NCBI RefSeq assembly: GCF_008274585.1
Contig: NZ_VTRT01000005.1
Coordinates: 124,001-188,000, forward strand
Direction: 5' to 3'
DNA from: Pedobacter sp. BS3
GTDB taxonomy: Bacteria; Bacteroidota; Bacteroidia; Sphingobacteriales; Sphingobacteriaceae
Length of the DNA stretch: 64,000 bases
The notes beneath the pieces were generated by a model, which was given only the letters and a program-made list of their open reading frames with translations, had not been told where the DNA came from and ran no database searches. Shown here in pieces: positions 60,644 to 64,000 of the stretch. The position numbers were made by a program, and so were the translations under genes. Position 1 is the first letter of the stretch. Every line of letters starts with the position of its first letter.

Positions 60644-63454
60644 ATGATTAAAGAAGCCGATAAAGACCCCCGGAAAAATATTATTATAAAAGGCGCCCGT
60701 GTTCATAATCTCAAAAATATTGATGTGGCCATACCCAAAAACAAGCTGGTTGTGGTTACCGGCATGTCCGGCTCGGGCAAGTCATCGCTGGCGTTTGATA
60801 CCTTATATGCCGAAGGTCAGCGGCGTTATGTAGAAAGTCTTTCGGCGTATGCCCGGCAGTTTTTAGGCCGTATGAACAAACCGGATGTAGATTACATTAA
60901 AGGTATTGCCCCGGCCATTGCCATTGAACAGAAAGTTATTACCAGCAATCCGCGGTCGACGGTAGGCACATCAACCGAGATTTACGATTACCTGAAGCTG
61001 CTGTTTTCGCGGATTGGCAAAACCATTTCGCCGGTATCGGGCAGGCAGGTAAAAAAAGATACGGTAACCGATGTGGTGAATTTTATTACCGCTTTGCCCG
61101 AAGATACTTCGGTAACCATTCTTTGCCCGTTGTACCCGCATAATAACCGGTCGTTAAACGAGGAAATGGCCGTGTTGCTGCAAAAAGGTTTCCTGCGCAT
61201 CCAGGTAGACGATACCATTTATAAAATAGAAGATGCGCTGAATGATAAAACCATGGGCAACGCACCGTCAGAACCTGACCGTACCCGCATTGTTATTGAC
61301 CGTGTAAGCGTGAACCAGGAAGAAGAAACGCTTAGCCGCATCGCCGATTCGGTACAGACTGCTTTTTTTGAAGGTAAAGGCGATTGCCTGGTGCAGGAGA
61401 ACGGCCTGACACATCATTTCTGCGATCGTTTTGAACTGGATGGCATCCGCTTTGAAGAGCCTACACCCAACTTTTTCAGCTTTAATAACCCGTATGGCGC
61501 TTGTAAGCGCTGCGAAGGTTACGGCAAGGTTATCGGCATTGACGAAGACCTGGTGATACCGGATAAAAGCCGCTCGGTTTACGACGGCGCCATTGCGCCC
61601 TGGCGTGGCGAAAAAATGAAAGAGTGGGCTGATACGCTGATAAAGAACGCTTCAAAATTTGATTTCCCGGTGCACAGGCCCATCAGCCAGCTTACCGAAG
61701 AGCAGCGTGAGCTGTTATGGAAAGGTAACCGTTATTTCGGTGGCCTGGATGATTTTTTCAGGCATCTGGAAGAACAGACCTATAAGATACAATACCGGGT
61801 AATGCTATCGCGTTACCGCGGAAAAACCAATTGTCCCGAATGTAAGGGAAGCCGTTTGCGGCAGGATGCTTCGTATGTTAAGATTGGCGGCAAATCTATT
61901 ACCGACCTGGTGCTTATGCCTTTGGATAAAGCGCTGGAGTTTTTTACCAACCTGCAACTAACTGATAATGAACAAAAAATAGGTAAGCGGCTGTTGCTTG
62001 AAATTACCAACCGTATCCGTTTTTTAAATGATGTTGGCCTGGGCTATTTAACGCTGAACCGTTTATCCAATACGCTTTCCGGCGGCGAATCGCAGCGCAT
62101 TAACCTGGCTACGTCGCTGGGCAGTTCGCTGGTAGGGTCGGTATATGTGCTTGATGAGCCCAGCATCGGCCTGCATCCACGCGATACACAACGGTTAATC
62201 GGTGTGCTGAAATCTTTACGGGATGTGGGAAATACCGTGCTGGTAGTAGAGCACGAGGAAGAAATTATGGAAGCGGCAGACCACCTGATTGATATTGGCC
62301 CCGAAGCCGGAACACATGGCGGGAACCTGATCTTTACCGGAACCTATCAGCAGATCATCACTGATGAGGATAGTCTCACTGGCCGTTACCTGAGTGGGAA
62401 AGATGAGATTGCTGTGCCGGCTTCCCGTCGCAAGTGGAATCATTTTATCGAGATTAAAGGGGCACGCGAAAATAACCTGAAGAATATGGATGTTAAATTC
62501 CCGCTCAATGTGCTAACCTGTGTTACCGGTGTTTCCGGGTCCGGGAAAACCAGCCTGGTGAAGCGTATTTTGCAGCCCGCTTTACAGAAGGCGCTGGGCA
62601 ATTATTCCGGCGAGCAAACAGGCGCCTACGACAGCCTGGAAGGCGATATTCGGTTAGTGGAGCAGGTAGAGCTTGTGGATCAGAATCCTATCGGGCGTTC
62701 ATCACGCTCTAACCCGGTAACCTATGTAAAGGCCTGGGACGAGATCCGCAACCTGTACGCTTCGCAGCCTGCGGCCAAATCTGCCGGGCTGAAGCCCGCG
62801 GCCTTTTCGTTCAACGTAGAAGGCGGCCGGTGCGATGTGTGCCAGGGCGAAGGCGAGGTAAAGATTGAGATGCAGTTTATGGCCGATATTTACCTGCCCT
62901 GCGAAGCCTGTGGCGGCAAACGCTTTAAGCAGCATGTACTGGATGTTACCTATAAGGATAAAAATGTTGCCGAGGTGCTTGACCTGACCATCGATGAGGC
63001 GCTGGAGTTTTTTAAGGATGAGCATAAGATCATCAATAAATTACAGCCCCTGGTGGATGTTGGCCTGGGATATGTGCATTTGGGGCAATCGTCCAACACG
63101 CTTTCGGGTGGCGAGGCGCAGCGTATTAAGCTGGCCTCTTTCCTGATCAAGGGTAATAACAGCAGCAAAACGCTTTTTATTTTCGATGAGCCTACCACCG
63201 GTTTGCATTTTCACGATATTAAAAAGCTGCTGAAATCATTTAATGCCTTAATTGAGCAGGGCAATACCATTATTGTGATAGAGCATAATATGGATGTGAT
63301 TAAATGTGCCGACTGGATTATTGACATTGGCCCCGAAGGCGGCGATCAGGGTGGTAATATTGTGTTTGAAGGTGTTCCTGAAGATATCATCCGGCAGGAA
63401 ACATCGTACACCGGTAAGTTTTTGAAAGAACGGTTTAGGGGAGGTAGAAGGTAG
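60644..63454 (+). CDS. uvrA: UvrABC excinuclease subunit A
   Basis: Start placed at ATG 60644 (936 aa); the frame is open 30 codons further upstream without homology. ABC domain I: Walker [38 protein letters not shown] (about 38-74), zinc-module cysteines CKRCEGYG and CPECKGSRL, signature [19 protein letters not shown] and Walker [17 protein letters not shown] domain [18 protein letters not shown], zinc finger [44 protein letters not shown] and [13 protein letters not shown]. Recognises DNA damage with UvrB in nucleotide-excision repair. Cytoplasmic. Confidence 0.98.
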   Translation: MIKEADKDPRKNIIIKGARVHNLKNIDVAIPKNKLVVVTGMSGSGKSSLAFDTLYAEGQRRYVESLSAYARQFLGRMNKPDVDYIKGIAPAIAIEQKVITSNPRSTVGTSTEIYDYLKLLFSRIGKTISPVSGRQVKKDTVTDVVNFITALPEDTSVTILCPLYPHNNRSLNEEMAVLLQKGFLRIQVDDTIYKIEDALNDKTMGNAPSEPDRTRIVIDRVSVNQEEETLSRIADSVQTAFFEGKGDCLVQENGLTHHFCDRFELDGIRFEEPTPNFFSFNNPYGACKRCEGYGKVIGIDEDLVIPDKSRSVYDGAIAPWRGEKMKEWADTLIKNASKFDFPVHRPISQLTEEQRELLWKGNRYFGGLDDFFRHLEEQTYKIQYRVMLSRYRGKTNCPECKGSRLRQDASYVKIGGKSITDLVLMPLDKALEFFTNLQLTDNEQKIGKRLLLEITNRIRFLNDVGLGYLTLNRLSNTLSGGESQRINLATSLGSSLVGSVYVLDEPSIGLHPRDTQRLIGVLKSLRDVGNTVLVVEHEEEIMEAADHLIDIGPEAGTHGGNLIFTGTYQQIITDEDSLTGRYLSGKDEIAVPASRRKWNHFIEIKGARENNLKNMDVKFPLNVLTCVTGVSGSGKTSLVKRILQPALQKALGNYSGEQTGAYDSLEGDIRLVEQVELVDQNPIGRSSRSNPVTYVKAWDEIRNLYASQPAAKSAGLKPAAFSFNVEGGRCDVCQGEGEVKIEMQFMADIYLPCEACGGKRFKQHVLDVTYKDKNVAEVLDLTIDEALEFFKDEHKIINKLQPLVDVGLGYVHLGQSSNTLSGGEAQRIKLASFLIKGNNSSKTLFIFDEPTTGLHFHDIKKLLKSFNALIEQGNTIIVIEHNMDVIKCADWIIDIGPEGGDQGGNIVFEGVPEDIIRQETSYTGKFLKERFRGGRR

Positions 63455-63465
63455 AAGGTTGAGGG

Positions 63466-63750
63466 TAGAAGGTTTAAGGCGTAAGGTAGCTAATGGCTTA
63501 TGGTTCATAGTGCATAGTCCGGAAGTCGGTAAAGTCAGAAAAGACAGGAAGTAAGAAGTTGAAAGCAGAAGGCTCAAAGCAAAAACCATGGATAGAACAA
63601 AGTAGCACGGTCCAGCTGCCCTCTCCCTCGGAGATGAGTTGGGTGTGAGGCCAAGCAAGAAACAAGAAGTTGAAAGTTAGTTAAAACACTGATATAACAA
63701 AATAGCATTGCCAAACTCCCTCTCCTTTGGAGAGGGCTGGGGTGAGGCTG
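63466..63750. repeat. Intergenic repeats with CCCTCTCC hairpin
   Basis: Between uvrA and the SMR gene lie an inverted copy of the TATGGTTCATAG / GACTTTACCGACTT-type tract (about 63490-63545), a CCCTCTCCCTCGGAGATGAG segment (about 63620-63640), and a perfect stem CCCTCTCC (63718-63725) / GGAGAGGG (63729-63736) with a TTT loop. These match the repeat families at 0.95-1.1 and 24.0-24.75 kb. No gene is seen. Confidence 0.55.
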
Positions 63751-63761
63751 AAACACAAACA

Positions 63762-64000
63762 ATGAACTGGATATTACTCATTATTGCCGGCTTATTTGAG
63801 GTTGGTTTTACTACATGCCTTGGAAAGGCAAAAGAGACTACTGGTACCGTAATGGGACTCTGGATAACCGGCTTTTTTATCTCGCTTACCATAAGCATGC
63901 TTCTTCTGTATAAGGCTACGCAAACGTTGCCCATGGGTACCGCTTATGCCGTATGGACCGGTATCGGAGCGGTTGGAACGGTACTGGTGGGTATTATCTT
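63762..64000 (+). CDS. SMR-family transporter (Gdx/SugE-like), 3' end cut by window edge
   Basis: 79 residues are visible: MNWILLIIAGLFEVGFTTCLGKAKE places the conserved membrane-embedded Glu (about 13) in helix 1 (GLFEVGF), followed by GLWITGFFISLTISMLLLYKATQTLPMGTAYAVWTGIGAVGTVLVG, the SMR core. The sequence fits the SugE/Gdx branch, whose characterised members export guanidinium, better than EmrE, but the branch cannot be settled from the fragment. A guanidine riboswitch was not seen upstream; the spacer holds repeats only. Confidence 0.85.
   Translation, partial: MNWILLIIAGLFEVGFTTCLGKAKETTGTVMGLWITGFFISLTISMLLLYKATQTLPMGTAYAVWTGIGAVGTVLVGII

Noticed and set aside
63455..63761. Guanidine riboswitch before the SMR gene
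   Set aside because: The spacer is accounted for by dispersed repeats and a simple hairpin; no riboswitch-like conserved core was recognised.

Overview
The window is chromosomal DNA from a member of the Bacteroidota, most likely Sphingobacteriaceae (Pedobacter/Mucilaginibacter-like). Signs are a SusC/SusD pair with a FecR anti-sigma factor, many secreted sulfatases, a type IX secretion C-terminal tail, TAnnTTTG-type -7 promoter boxes, rare Shine-Dalgarno sequences and several intergenic hairpin repeats. Genus is an inference.

Layout. 1-3.1 kb: a cut-off hypothetical gene, a membrane-anchored hypothetical, and a NagB/PIG-L fusion. 3.5-8.0 kb: a leftward operon with a baeRF-type protein, a NodU/CmcH-type carbamoyltransferase, a glycosyltransferase and a PEBP protein. 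8.2-8.6 kb: tRNA-Asn with a decayed partial copy of itself in its leader. 8.6-24 kb: a leftward polysaccharide utilisation locus (PUL): fecR, susC, susD, a LamG lipoprotein, two sulfatases, a GH76 lipoprotein, a third sulfatase and a T9SS cargo protein. 24-31 kb: two more sulfatases around a GtaA-like glutaminase-family protein. 31-38.5 kb: a wrecked toxin with its surviving XRE antitoxin, a frameshifted ECF sigma gene, then a rightward LacI - ROK kinase - GH125 - GH76 - MFS cassette. 38.9-49 kb: a TolC/MFP/RND efflux system followed by small redox and sulfur proteins (PII-like, DUF2892, U32, ferredoxin, DUF302, OsmC, DUF6132, rhodanese). 49-50.6 kb: a scar where a 5'-truncated P-type ATPase meets a 5'-truncated FAH gene head to head. 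50.7-64 kb: a D-threonine aldolase-like enzyme, DyP peroxidase, L,D-transpeptidase, an ArsR/SRPBCC/DoxX group, DinB, an ECF sigma factor, uvrA and the start of an SMR transporter.

The central theme is carbohydrate catabolism. GH76 (endo-alpha-1,6-mannanase family, two copies) and GH125 (exo-alpha-1,6-mannosidase family) point to an alpha-1,6-mannan backbone. Five type I sulfatases suggest that the substrate is sulfated. Surface capture would use SusCD and the LamG lipoprotein, periplasmic trimming GH125, GH76 and sulfatases, uptake the FucP-like MFS, and phosphorylation the ROK kinase. A near-identical palindromic site (core CTAAATCAATTTAG) lies inside three predicted promoters: leftward toward the sigma gene, before the ROK gene and before GH125. 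It is the best candidate for the LacI operator. A separate 33-bp block is shared by the upstream regions of fecR and of the sulfatase at 29184-30902.

Several loci are visibly broken or rearranged: the ECF sigma gene (one base short), a HigB-like toxin, the ATPase/FAH junction, the tRNA-Asn copy, and a duplicated promoter plus DUF302 5' end now fused in frame to the tolC-like gene. All calls come from reading sequence; no database search was run.
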